Shown here: positions 8,657 to 17,919 of the stretch, piece by piece
Layout of the letters: each line of letters begins with the position of its first letter
Numbering within the stretch: position 1 is the first letter of the stretch
Origin: Mangrovicoccus sp. HB161399
GTDB taxonomy: Bacteria > Pseudomonadota > Alphaproteobacteria > Rhodobacterales > Rhodobacteraceae
Reading direction: 5' to 3'
Assembly (NCBI RefSeq): GCF_013184745.1
Contig: NZ_JAATVU010000005.1
Location: 100,903 to 164,902 of the forward strand
Length of the DNA: 64,000 nucleotides
Program-made: the position numbers and the translations under genes
The notes under the pieces: model-generated
Told to the model about the DNA's origin: nothing
The model's input: the letters and a program-made list of their open reading frames with translations, nothing else
Database searches by the model: none

Positions 8657-9493
8657 GATTTGCGCCCCATCATCGCGTCGAGATCGGCCTTGGAGATAGC
8701 CCAGATCGCCAGCGTGCCGATGATCGCGATCAGCACCATGGCGAGCGCCGAGCCCAGGGGCCAGTTCTGGCCATAGGTGAAGGCGGTCTGGACCTCGTCG
8801 GCAATGGTGATGACCGCGCGGCCACCCAGGAGCTTCGACTCCGCCATGGCGCCGGCGGCAAGGACAAAGGTCAGGAGCGAGCCCACGAGGATGCCGGGCA
8901 TCGCCAGCGGCAGCTCGATCTCCTTCAGGATCTGCCAGCGCGTCGCGCCGAGGTCGAAAGCCGCCTGCCGCGCGTCGTCCGGCACCATGGAGATGCCCTG
9001 CGCCAGCGGGAAGAGCATGAAGGGCAGATAGACATAGACCAGCCCGAAGACGATCACCGGCACGTTGTAGAGGGGCGCATCGAAGCCGAAGCCGGTCCAG
9101 CTGCGGACATAGCCCTCGATCAGCCCGCCCTTCATCAGCGTCAGCACCCAGCCGAAGAGGCGGATATTCTCCGACACGAACAGCGTCATCACCACGCCGA
9201 TGGTCAGCACAAGCGTGAAGCGCTTGAAGACCTTGGCCATCGCGTAGGCGAGCGGCCAGCAGATCACCAGGAGGATCAGGGTCGCGAGCGCCGCAAGGAC
9301 CAGCGACCAGGCGACGGATTTCCAGTAGCCCTGCGCCAGCACCGTCCGGTAGGCGGAGAAATCCGGCATATGGGTCAGTTCGAAGACCTTCTCGGGCATC
9401 GTGGAGAAGCCCGCGACAAGGACGATCGGCGCGAGGAAGGTCAGGCCGAGGAAGACCGACAGGGGAAGCGCATAGAGAAGCCCCAGCTGCCGC

Positions 9494-9507
<14 letters not shown>
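8653..9507 (-). CDS. ABC transporter permease, spermidine/putrescine type (PotB-like)
   Basis: This 284-residue permease has about six helices and an EAA loop (QAAFDLGATRWQILKEI) near residue 180. The open frame runs 26 codons further upstream. The ATG at 9507 is chosen because GGAGG lies six bases before it and the upstream extension reads as arginine-rich shadow inside the ATPase gene. With this start the gene overlaps the end of the ATPase gene by 14 bases and the next permease by four, a typical coupled transporter operon. Confidence 0.9.
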
Positions 9508-10552
<1,045 letters not shown>

Positions 10553-10569
10553 GGCGGCACTTTGCAAGG

Positions 10570-10591
10570 GGGCCGCCCGCGCGGGCGGCCC
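10570..10591 (-). promoter_or_regulatory. Perfect 22-bp GC palindrome between binding-protein and ATPase genes
   Basis: The two 11-base halves are exact reverse complements. The element sits in the 47-base gap after the binding-protein stop. No T run follows in the direction of transcription. Such hairpins commonly protect the 3' end of binding-protein messages or partly stop transcription, so that more binding protein is made than membrane parts. That function is inferred here. Confidence 0.55.
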
Positions 10592-10599
10592 GGAACAGG

Positions 10600-11733
10600 T
10601 CAGCCGCGGCGCGCGGCGGTGTAGATTTCCATCAGCTTGTCGTAATCGGCGACGGAATCGTATTCGACCGAATTGGCGGATTCCTCCTCCAGCGTGTCCC
10701 ACTGGATCGCGTCGAGCTCGTCCTCGTCCCATTGCGCGAAGACCTCCGGATCGCCCATCTGCGCAACCGGGTTGTAGGTGCCCTCGGCAAAGCCCACGGC
10801 CTTGCAGATCTCGGGCTGCTGGACGAATTCCAGGAAATCCGAGGCCAGCGGCGACGGATCGGGGTTGTTCACCAGCGAGGTCAGCTCGGCCCAGACCACG
10901 CCGCCCTTGCCGTCGATCGGACCGGAGGCCGGGGTGATGCCGCGGATGTTGGTCAGGCCGTCGAGACGCGCGGGCGAGGCGGTATAGGTGCCACCGGTGA
11001 AATAGGCGTCGATCTCGCCGTTGATCAGCGCGGTGTTCATCGCCACCAGGTCGTCGCTCATCAGCTTGGAGCCTGCGAAGATTTTCGCCGCGACATCGGT
11101 GAAGGCCTCGAAGCCTGCATCGTCGAGCGGCTTGAACGGGTTCAGATCCGCCGTCAGGCACATGTGGATCAGGTTCCAGTTGTCATAGGTCAGGATGCCG
11201 TAGCGTCCCGCCATCGCCGGGTCGAGGAACAGCTTCCAGCCCTGCTCCTCCGCCGTCGCGCGGCTGATCTTGTCGGTGTTCACGACGAAGGAAAACGGCC
11301 CGTAGCGCTGCGGCATGCCGATCAGCTCGCCGTCCTCCGCGAAGGCCAGCGGATAGGGCGGGCTGCCGTATTCCGGGGTCATTTTCTCGAAGAACGGCAT
11401 GAACCGCTCCTTGTCGAGCGGCTTGATCAGGCCGGACGGATAGAGCTGGCCGCGCGCCCAGGGCTGGTTGAGGTTGATCAGGTCCCAGACATTGACCTCG
11501 CCGGCGCGCAGCTTGTTGATCATGTCCGGGTCGGAGGTGCCGGATTCCGCGCGCACGGTGGCGCCCGGGTTCAGGTCGCGGAACGGGCCCAGCACGTCAT
11601 CGGTGTTGTAGCCTTCCCAGCACAGGATGTTCAGTTCGTCGGTGCGGGCGGCGCGGGCGGCACCGGGATGCATCAGGGGGGCAGCGCCGAGGGCAGCCAG
11701 CCCCGCGGTGAAGGACCGTCGGGAAATCGTCAT
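10600..11733 (-). CDS. Tat-exported extracellular substrate-binding protein (PotD-like)
   Basis: This 377-residue periplasmic binding protein is first gene of the operon. It begins with a twin-arginine signal (SRRSF at residues 4-8), a hydrophobic stretch and an Ala-rich cleavage region ending near GAARA. The mature part starts LNILCWEGYNTDD and continues with KPLDKERFMPFF, GMPQRYGPFSFVVNTDK and GTYTASPARL, as in spermidine/putrescine-type binding proteins (SBP family 1/8). The start ATG at 11733 has GGAG six bases upstream. In-frame upstream codons would put 28 odd residues before the signal. The ligand is probably a small amine or amino compound; which one cannot be read from the sequence. 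Confidence 0.9.
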   Translation of the reverse strand: MTISRRSFTAGLAALGAAPLMHPGAARAARTDELNILCWEGYNTDDVLGPFRDLNPGATVRAESGTSDPDMINKLRAGEVNVWDLINLNQPWARGQLYPSGLIKPLDKERFMPFFEKMTPEYGSPPYPLAFAEDGELIGMPQRYGPFSFVVNTDKISRATAEEQGWKLFLDPAMAGRYGILTYDNWNLIHMCLTADLNPFKPLDDAGFEAFTDVAAKIFAGSKLMSDDLVAMNTALINGEIDAYFTGGTYTASPARLDGLTNIRGITPASGPIDGKGGVVWAELTSLVNNPDPSPLASDFLEFVQQPEICKAVGFAEGTYNPVAQMGDPEVFAQWDEDELDAIQWDTLEEESANSVEYDSVADYDKLMEIYTAARRG

Positions 11734-11948
11734 CTGGGTCTCCATCTCTGTCGGACCCGCAGGCGGAGCTGCGGCTTTGTCTTGGCGGATGCTGGCCCGC
11801 TGAGCGGATGCCTGCAACCTGGCGCTTTTGGCACGCCCTGGCTGCAGGCTTCCAAATTAATGTGGTTCTAGCAAGACAAAATGTTGCAACTTCCAGATTC
11901 TATCTCTAGCGATGGAGAGGCAAGCACCAAGAACGGAGATCTGCCGCC
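11734..11948. promoter_or_regulatory. Divergent promoter region of the amine locus
   Basis: The region separates the leftward transporter operon from the rightward kinase-PLP enzyme pair. It is clearly poorer in G and C at about 11845-11915, where promoters are expected. Rightward, a TTGCAA followed 17 bases later by TAGCGA is one candidate, and leftward promoters must lie in the same island. I found no convincing operator repeat. The DeoR-type regulator at 14251-15054 is the obvious candidate to bind here. Confidence 0.5.
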
Positions 11949-12941
11949 GTGCTGTACCAGGACGCGTTCATAGACCGCCTATCATCCGGGCTAGAAAGCC
12001 TTCTTCCCGAATGGAATCTCGGCAAGGATACGTCCGTCTCGCTGCTCACCGTGTCGGAGAATGCGACGTTCATCGCCCGCGACCCGGCCCGCGCCAATCC
12101 AGTGATTCTGCGGATTCACAGGCCGGACTACCACACGGCGGCGGAAATCGAGTCCGAGCTCGCCTGGATCGAGGCCCTGCGGCTTTCCGGCGCGGTGGAG
12201 ACCCCGGCGCTGGTTCCCCTCGCCTCCGGCGGCCATCTGGCGAGCTTCCGCGACGGCGTCGACACCCGCCACGTGGTCGGCTTCGAGTTCATGGAGGGCA
12301 AGGAGCCCGACGCCGATGCCGGCCTGGTTCCGGGCTTCCGCCTGCTCGGCGCGATCTCGGCGCGGCTGCACGGCCACGTCGAAAGCTGGACGCCGCCCGA
12401 GGGCTTCATCCGCAAGACCTGGGATTTCGGCAGCGCCTTCGGGTCGGAACCGCTCTGGGGCGACTGGCGCGCGGCGCTCGGCCTGGAGCCCGACGGGCAG
12501 GCACTGCTGGAACAGGTCTGCAACAAGCTGGAGGCGCGGCTCGCCGCCTACGGCAAGGGCGCCGACCGCTTCGGGCTGGTCCATGCCGACCTGCGGCTGG
12601 CGAACCTGCTTGCGCGCGACGACGGGCTCGGGGTGATCGATTTCGACGATTGCGGCTTCTCCTGGTTCATCTACGATTTCGCCGCGGCGATCTCCTTCCA
12701 CGAGCTGAACCCGATCGTGCCGGAACTGCAGGCCGCCTGGCTGGAAGGCTACCGCTCGGTCCGGCCGCTGGGCCCGGAGCACGAGGCCATGATCCCCGAT
12801 TTCGTCATGTTCCGCCGGCTGCTGCTGACCGCCTGGATCGCCAGCCATTCCGAGACGGAGACCGCAGCCGAGGCGGGCCACGCCGCCTATACCGAGGGCA
12901 CGCTGGAGATCGCCCGCGGTTACCTGGAGGCGGAGGCATGA
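11949..12941 (+). CDS. APH-family small-molecule kinase (hydroxylysine kinase-like)
   Basis: This 330-residue protein has the aminoglycoside/choline kinase fold. The catalytic loop GLVHADLRLANLL holds His212, Asp214 and Asn219, and VIDFDDCG holds the metal-binding Asp231-Asp233. Start is GTG; a GGAG lies about ten bases before it and no better in-frame ATG exists. It overlaps the next gene in ATGA, so both are translated together. In animals and some bacteria a kinase of this type (hydroxylysine kinase) pairs with a class III PLP enzyme that removes phosphate and ammonia from the phosphorylated amino alcohol. That pairing is the main reason for the call. Homoserine- or choline-type kinase activity is an alternative. 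Confidence 0.8.
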   Translation: MLYQDAFIDRLSSGLESLLPEWNLGKDTSVSLLTVSENATFIARDPARANPVILRIHRPDYHTAAEIESELAWIEALRLSGAVETPALVPLASGGHLASFRDGVDTRHVVGFEFMEGKEPDADAGLVPGFRLLGAISARLHGHVESWTPPEGFIRKTWDFGSAFGSEPLWGDWRAALGLEPDGQALLEQVCNKLEARLAAYGKGADRFGLVHADLRLANLLARDDGLGVIDFDDCGFSWFIYDFAAAISFHELNPIVPELQAAWLEGYRSVRPLGPEHEAMIPDFVMFRRLLLTAWIASHSETETAAEAGHAAYTEGTLEIARGYLEAEA

Positions 12942-14254
12942 GCAGCGAAACGGCCGAAGTTCGCCAGATCCTCGACATGAATGCCTTCCGTCCCGGGGAC
13001 AGCGCCGAAGCGGCCGTCGACCGGCGGCTGGCCAATCTCGGCGCGGCCTCGGTCCTGTTCTACCGCCGCCCGATCGAGATGGTCGAGGCGAAGGGCGCGT
13101 GGATGACCGCGAAGGGCGGCACGCGCTACCTGGATTTCTACAACAACGTGCCGTCGGTCGGGCATTGCCATCCTAAGGTAGTTGCCGCCGTGTCGGACCA
13201 GATCGCGCGGCTGAACATCCACACCCGCTATGTCGTGGAGGTGGTGGACGACTACCTGGAGAAGCTGAAGGCCACCCTGCCCGCCCAGCTTTCCAACGTC
13301 GCGATGACCTGCTCGGGCAGCGAAGCCAACGACCTTGCCATCCGCATCGCCCGCGCGGCGACCGGCGGGACGGGCGTGATCGTCACCGAGACCGCATACC
13401 ATGGCAACACGGCGCTGGTGACCGAGGTGTCGCCCTCGGCGCTGAAACGCGGGTCGCTGCCCGACTGGGTGATCGCCGTTCCGCCGCCTTCGGCTGCGCA
13501 TCACGGGGACGACATCGCCGACGGCTTCCGCGCCAGCGTCGAGGCGGCCCTGGCCGAGTTCGCCGCCCGCGGCATCCGTCCGGCGGCGCTGCTCGTCGAC
13601 TCGATCTTCTCCTCCGACGGCATCTTCGCGGATCCGGCGGGCTTCCTCGCCCCGGCGGTGGAGGCCATCCGCGCGGCGGGCGGCAGCTTCATCGCCGACG
13701 AGGTGCAGCCCGGCTTCGCCCGGACCGGCGCGTCCTTCTGGGGCTTCGGCCGCCATGGGCTGACGCCCGACATGGTGACGATGGGCAAGCCGATGGGCAA
13801 CGGCATCCCGATGGCCGCGGTCGCCGCAAAGCCCGCGGATCTCGCCGCCTTCTGCGCCGATACCGGCTATTTCAACACCTTCGGCGGCAACCCGGTGGCC
13901 GCGGCCGCGGGCCGCGCGGTGCTTGAGGCGATCGAGGAGGACGGGCTGCAGGAGAATGCCGCGCGAATCGGCGCGCTGCTGCTGGACCGGCTGCAGGACA
14001 TCGCGGCGAAGGACGGACGGGTCTCCGGCGTGCGCGGCGCGGGGCTCTTCATCGGCATCGACCTGGCTGGTGACAGCGGACGTCCCGATCCGGACCTGAC
14101 CGTACGGGTGATCGACGCGATGCGCGAAAGGCGGGTGCTGATCGGCGCCGCCGGGCGCTACGGCAACACGCTGAAGGTGCGCCCGCCGCTCTGCCTGACC
14201 GAGGACGAGGCAGCGATCTTCGCAGCCGCCTTCGAAGCGTCGCTCAACGCCTAG
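12938..14254 (+). CDS. Class III PLP enzyme (aminotransferase or ammoniophospholyase)
   Basis: This 438-residue fold-type I PLP enzyme has the phosphate-binding CSGSEAND at 125-132, ADEVQPGF with the ring-nitrogen Asp254, and the Schiff-base lysine Lys284 in TMGKPMGNGIP. Length and motifs fit class III. Most such genes are annotated as aspartate-type aminotransferases. Coupling by a four-base overlap to an APH-type kinase points to the subgroup that acts on phosphoethanolamine or 5-phosphohydroxylysine, releasing phosphate, ammonia and an aldehyde. The choice between transaminase and lyase cannot be made from motifs alone. It ends convergently with the DeoR gene; the stop codons overlap in CTAG. 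Confidence 0.88.
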   Translation: MSSETAEVRQILDMNAFRPGDSAEAAVDRRLANLGAASVLFYRRPIEMVEAKGAWMTAKGGTRYLDFYNNVPSVGHCHPKVVAAVSDQIARLNIHTRYVVEVVDDYLEKLKATLPAQLSNVAMTCSGSEANDLAIRIARAATGGTGVIVTETAYHGNTALVTEVSPSALKRGSLPDWVIAVPPPSAAHHGDDIADGFRASVEAALAEFAARGIRPAALLVDSIFSSDGIFADPAGFLAPAVEAIRAAGGSFIADEVQPGFARTGASFWGFGRHGLTPDMVTMGKPMGNGIPMAAVAAKPADLAAFCADTGYFNTFGGNPVAAAAGRAVLEAIEEDGLQENAARIGALLLDRLQDIAAKDGRVSGVRGAGLFIGIDLAGDSGRPDPDLTVRVIDAMRERRVLIGAAGRYGNTLKVRPPLCLTEDEAAIFAAAFEASLNA

Positions 14255-15054
14255 CGCAGCGGCGCCACCAGCATCTCGACCTCGCCGCGCCCGAGCGCCC
14301 GCGCAAGCGGCCCCTCGGGCGCCGCATCGCTGACCACCAGCTCGATCTCGCTCCAGGACGCGTAGCGCGCCGAGGCCATGCGGTCGAATTTCGTGTGGTC
14401 CGCGACGATCATGTTGCGCGCGCTCCGGCGCAGCATGGTGGCATAGACGTCGCCAGCCTCGATCAGCGCGTCGCTCGGCCCGTCCGGCGACAGCGCGGAG
14501 GCGCCGAGAATGGTCCAGTCGGCAGTATAGTCCTGCAGGAAGCGGATCGCCGCGCTGCCATGCATCGCGCCCTCGCCCGCATGGTAGTCGCCCGGCACCA
14601 TCAGCACCCGGATCGTCGGATTCTGCGACAGCGCCGTCGCCACCGCGAAGCTGTGGGCAATGACGGTGAGATGGTTCATCTCGAAGGCGATGCGCTTGGC
14701 CAGGATCGCCGTGGTCGCGCCCGAGCCGATCATCAGCGTCTTGGCCCGCTTCAGCCGGGGCTGCGCCGCCCGCGCGATTGCCTCGCGCTCGGCGACCAGC
14801 TGCCGCTCGCGCTGCGACAGCACCGGCTCTGCAGGCGCGCGCAGCATCGCGCCGCCATAGGTCCGGCTGATCAGCCCGCGCTCGGCCAGGTCCTCCAGGT
14901 CCCGGCGGATCGTCTCGGTCGTCACCTCCAGGGCCGAGGCCAGCGCCTTTACGCGCATGGTCGGCTCGTCGGCCAGCGTGGCAAGGATCCGGCCCTGGCG
15001 CATGTCGCGTTTCGTCGGTTTCAAGCGGCGGCTCTCCCTGTCGGCGCAGGGCAT
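14251..15054 (-). CDS. DeoR-family transcriptional regulator
   Basis: This 267-residue regulator has an N-terminal winged helix-turn-helix (VKALASALEVTTETIRRDLE, about residues 35-54), the family motif RTYGGAML, and a C-terminal sugar-isomerase-like effector domain (GSGATTAILAKRI, NMIVADHTKFD). Such proteins usually repress neighbouring catabolic operons and are released by a phosphorylated intermediate. A phosphorylated product of the adjacent kinase would suit that logic (inference). The ATG at 15054 is kept. An ATG at 15003, just before the DNA-binding domain, is a possible alternative start since neither has a strong ribosome-binding site. Confidence 0.88.
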   Translation of the reverse strand: MPCADRESRRLKPTKRDMRQGRILATLADEPTMRVKALASALEVTTETIRRDLEDLAERGLISRTYGGAMLRAPAEPVLSQRERQLVAEREAIARAAQPRLKRAKTLMIGSGATTAILAKRIAFEMNHLTVIAHSFAVATALSQNPTIRVLMVPGDYHAGEGAMHGSAAIRFLQDYTADWTILGASALSPDGPSDALIEAGDVYATMLRRSARNMIVADHTKFDRMASARYASWSEIELVVSDAAPEGPLARALGRGEVEMLVAPLR

Positions 15055-15106
15055 CCTAGAGCCTTGCCTCCGCGGGGAAAAGCGCCTCGGCCCTGCCCGG
15101 CCGGAA

Positions 15107-15910
15107 TCAGTTGCCGCTGCCGAGAGAGACCGCGCAATCGACCCCGGCCGGCAGGGCGTGATCCGGGTTTGGCAGCGACAGGCGGATGCTGAACGTGTCC
15201 GAGGCCGCGTCGAAGACCTGGTCGATCGACTGGATCACCGCCTCGTAGCTGCCGCCGATCGGCTCGGCCGGCAGGACCGTGGCGTTCTGGCCGATGCGGA
15301 CGCTGCGGTAGATCGAGGTCGGCAGGAAGACATCGACGTAAAGCGGATCGATGGCGGCGATCTGGGCAATCTGCGCCTGGGAATGCGCGAATTCCCCCGG
15401 CCCGATCAGGCGGCGCAGGATGATGCCGTCGATCGGCGACTTGATGGTGCGCATCTCCAGGATGGCCGCCGCCCGGTCGCGGCTGAGCGCGGCAAGCTCG
15501 CGGTCCTCGGTCGCGGCGACCATCTCCATTTTGGCGGTCTTCAGCTCGGCCTCCGCGATGTCGAGATCGCTGACCGTGCCGACGTTGCGGCTGACCAGTT
15601 CGCGCGCGCGCGCCGCCTCCTTCTGCGCCAGCTCCACCCGCGCCTCGGCGATGCGCACATCGGCATCGGACTGGGCCTGCCGCTCGGACAGCGCCAGGTT
15701 GGCCTCCTCGATGGTCGCTTCCAGCCAGGCGATCGGATCGCCCTTCCGCACCGCTGCGCCGCGCGGCGCCTCGATCCGCTCGACCACGCCCTCGACCGGC
15801 GCGCCGATCTCCACAACCATGGCCGGCTCGATCACGCAGTCGCCGTAGACATCCGCCGCCGCGGGCAGTCCGGTTGCGGCCAGCAGCGCCGCGGTGAGCA
15901 TGGGTCGCAT
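15107..15910 (-). CDS. Periplasmic HlyD/RND-type adaptor protein
   Basis: This 267-residue exported protein starts with a Sec-type signal (MRPMLTAALLAATGLPAAAD). Next comes a biotinyl-lipoyl-like half (VVEIGAPVEGVVERIEAPRG), a long alpha-helical hairpin (about 65-140, rich in Ala, Glu, Arg), the second lipoyl half (TIKSPIDGIILRRL) and a beta-barrel end. This is the membrane-fusion-protein layout that bridges inner- and outer-membrane parts of exporters. One Cys just after the signal and one near the C-terminus could form a disulfide. The ATG at 15910 has GAGGGG six bases upstream; an ATG at 15916 is too close to it. It lies ten bases after the SecA-like gene on the same strand and is the last gene of the giant-protein locus. 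Confidence 0.87.
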   Translation of the reverse strand: MRPMLTAALLAATGLPAAADVYGDCVIEPAMVVEIGAPVEGVVERIEAPRGAAVRKGDPIAWLEATIEEANLALSERQAQSDADVRIAEARVELAQKEAARARELVSRNVGTVSDLDIAEAELKTAKMEMVAATEDRELAALSRDRAAAILEMRTIKSPIDGIILRRLIGPGEFAHSQAQIAQIAAIDPLYVDVFLPTSIYRSVRIGQNATVLPAEPIGGSYEAVIQSIDQVFDAASDTFSIRLSLPNPDHALPAGVDCAVSLGSGN

Positions 15911-15920
15911 CGTCATCCCC

Positions 15921-17918
15921 TCATTCCGTCTGCCCGGAAAAGGCGAGCAGATCGTCGATCGTGTCGTCGTATTTCAGCAGGCTCCGGCGCAGGCGCGAAT
16001 TGCGCCGCTCCGCCGCGGCCTGGGCGATTCGGAAGACCGGGCGCGCCAGCAGGCCGGGCACCTCGCCGCCGGGACCGGCCAGCCTGCTGGCCAGCCGCGC
16101 GGTCCGCGGACCGAAAGTCTCGCGGATGATCTCGTCCTCGAAGCTCGGCATCATCGCGTAGCCGCCCGGATCGCCCTGGCGGCCGCAGCGCCCGTAGAGC
16201 TGCCGGTCGATCCGCGCGCTGTCATGCAGCTCGGACCCCAGCACGAAGAGCCCGCCCGCCCCGGCCACGCCCGCCCCCAGCTTGATGTCGGTGCCGCGCC
16301 CGGCCATGTTCGTGGCCAGCGTGATCTGCCCGGGCTGCCCGGCTTCGGCCACGATCTCGGCCTCGTGCTCGTCCTGGCGGGCGTTCAGCACGCGGTGGCG
16401 CAGGCCGCGCTCGGCCAGGATATCCGACAGCGTCTCCGAGGCGGCGACGGAGCGCGTGCCGATCAGAACCGGACGCCCGGTGGCATGGATGTCGGCCACC
16501 CGCGCGGCGATCGCCTGCCATTTCTGCGCCTCGGTCGCGAAATGGCGGCGCGGCTCGGCGCGGCGGCGCGACGGCCGGTTGGTCGGCACGCGCGTCACCA
16601 TCAGCCGGTAGACCGACCAGAATTCGCCAGACAGCTCGCGCGCCGTGCCGGTCATGCCCGAGACCTTCAGGTAGCGGCGGAAGAAGCGCTGGTACGAGAT
16701 CCGCGCCAGCGTCTCGTTGCGGCCGGTGATCTCGACGCGTTCCTTGACCTCGATCATCTGGTGCAGGCCGCGCTCCCATTTGCGGTCGCCCATGATCCGC
16801 CCTGTATACTCGTCGACGATCTGGATGGTGCCCTCGCGGAGGATGTAGTGCTTGTCGCGCTCGTAGAGATGCAGCGCCGTCAGCGCCTGCTGCGCCAGCT
16901 CCTCGCGGTGCACCTCGGCCGCCCAGACCCCGCCCCAGCGTTCCGACAGCCAGCGGATCTGCGCCTTGCCCAGGTCGGTGACGGTGATCCGGCGGTCGCG
17001 CGCGGAAATGACGAAATCGCGCGGCGCCTGCAGCCGGCGCGCCAGCGACACCGCCTGGCGGTAGGTCTCCTCCATGCCCGACAGGTCGCCGGGCCTCGAG
17101 ATCACCAAGGGCGTGCGCGCCTCGTCGATCAGGCAGCTGTCGGCCTCGTCGACGATGGCGAAGCACAGCCCGCGCATCAGCGCCCGCCCGGTGCGCGGCG
17201 TGCCGTCCTTCAGCCCCTCGACATCGAGATGCAGCTTGCGGGTCTCCCGCTCCAGGATCAGCCGGTCCTTGAGATAGTCGAAGGCCAGCTGCTTGTTGGT
17301 CACATAGCAGATGTCACAGCCATAGGCGGCGCGGCGCTCCTCGGCGCCCATCCCCTCCAGCACCAGCCCGGTGGACAGCCCCAGCGCCTCGTAGAGCGGC
17401 GCCATCGTCCCGGCGTCACGACCGGCGAGGAAGTCGTTCACCGTCACCACATGGACCGGGATGCCGGCAAAGGCCGCGGCCACGGCAGGCAAGGTCGCGG
17501 TCAGGGTCTTGCCCTCTCCGGTATCCATCTCGGCGATCCGCCCCGAGAGCAGGATGCGCCCGCCGGTCAGCTGAACGTCGAAATGGCGCATGCCCAGCGT
17601 GCGAATGGCCGCGACCCGCGTGGCGGCGAAGGCCTGCGCGATCCCCGCGGCATGGAGCCCGCGCCGGTTCAGCTCGCCGCGGATCGCCGACGCCTCGGCG
17701 CGGAACTCGTGCGGCATCAGCGCGCCCAGCCGCGCCTCGTGCCGCGCCACCGCCTGCAGGAAGCCGCGCCGCCCCATCGGCAGGCGGTTGCCCAGGCGGC
17801 GCATCCCGCCCTCCAGCCCGGCGAGCATCCGGTCGAGCATCGGCAGCCGCTCGTCCTCCCGCTGGGGATAGGCGCCGAAGACCGGGCCGGGGCGGGGATG
17901 GTGCAGCGCCGGATCCAT
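15921..17918 (-). CDS. Short SecA-like ATPase lacking the C-terminal translocation region
   Basis: This 665-residue protein is a clear SecA homologue. Visible motifs are HFDVQLTGG, Walker A TGEGKT at 133-138, VTVNDFLAGRDA, the DEAD box at 257-260 with IDEARTPLVIS, the preprotein-binding-region segment IVDEYTGRIMGDRKWE, TGTRSVAASE-type NBD2 start (IGTRSVAASE), NMAGRGTDIKLG and GRCGRQGDPGG. It ends at LLKYDDTIDDLLAFSG, which corresponds to the start of the helical scaffold domain (LLEYDDV in housekeeping SecA). The helical wing, two-helix finger and zinc-binding tail are therefore missing. GRCGRQGD replaces the usual GRSGRQGD. The start ATG lies one base after the stop of the M50 gene; a longer upstream frame is a shadow. 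It is probably a dedicated accessory motor for the giant protein or for the M50 protein, not the housekeeping SecA. Confidence 0.9.
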   Translation of the reverse strand: MDPALHHPRPGPVFGAYPQREDERLPMLDRMLAGLEGGMRRLGNRLPMGRRGFLQAVARHEARLGALMPHEFRAEASAIRGELNRRGLHAAGIAQAFAATRVAAIRTLGMRHFDVQLTGGRILLSGRIAEMDTGEGKTLTATLPAVAAAFAGIPVHVVTVNDFLAGRDAGTMAPLYEALGLSTGLVLEGMGAEERRAAYGCDICYVTNKQLAFDYLKDRLILERETRKLHLDVEGLKDGTPRTGRALMRGLCFAIVDEADSCLIDEARTPLVISRPGDLSGMEETYRQAVSLARRLQAPRDFVISARDRRITVTDLGKAQIRWLSERWGGVWAAEVHREELAQQALTALHLYERDKHYILREGTIQIVDEYTGRIMGDRKWERGLHQMIEVKERVEITGRNETLARISYQRFFRRYLKVSGMTGTARELSGEFWSVYRLMVTRVPTNRPSRRRAEPRRHFATEAQKWQAIAARVADIHATGRPVLIGTRSVAASETLSDILAERGLRHRVLNARQDEHEAEIVAEAGQPGQITLATNMAGRGTDIKLGAGVAGAGGLFVLGSELHDSARIDRQLYGRCGRQGDPGGYAMMPSFEDEIIRETFGPRTARLASRLAGPGGEVPGLLARPVFRIAQAAAERRNSRLRRSLLKYDDTIDDLLAFSGQTE

Positions 17919-17919
17919 C

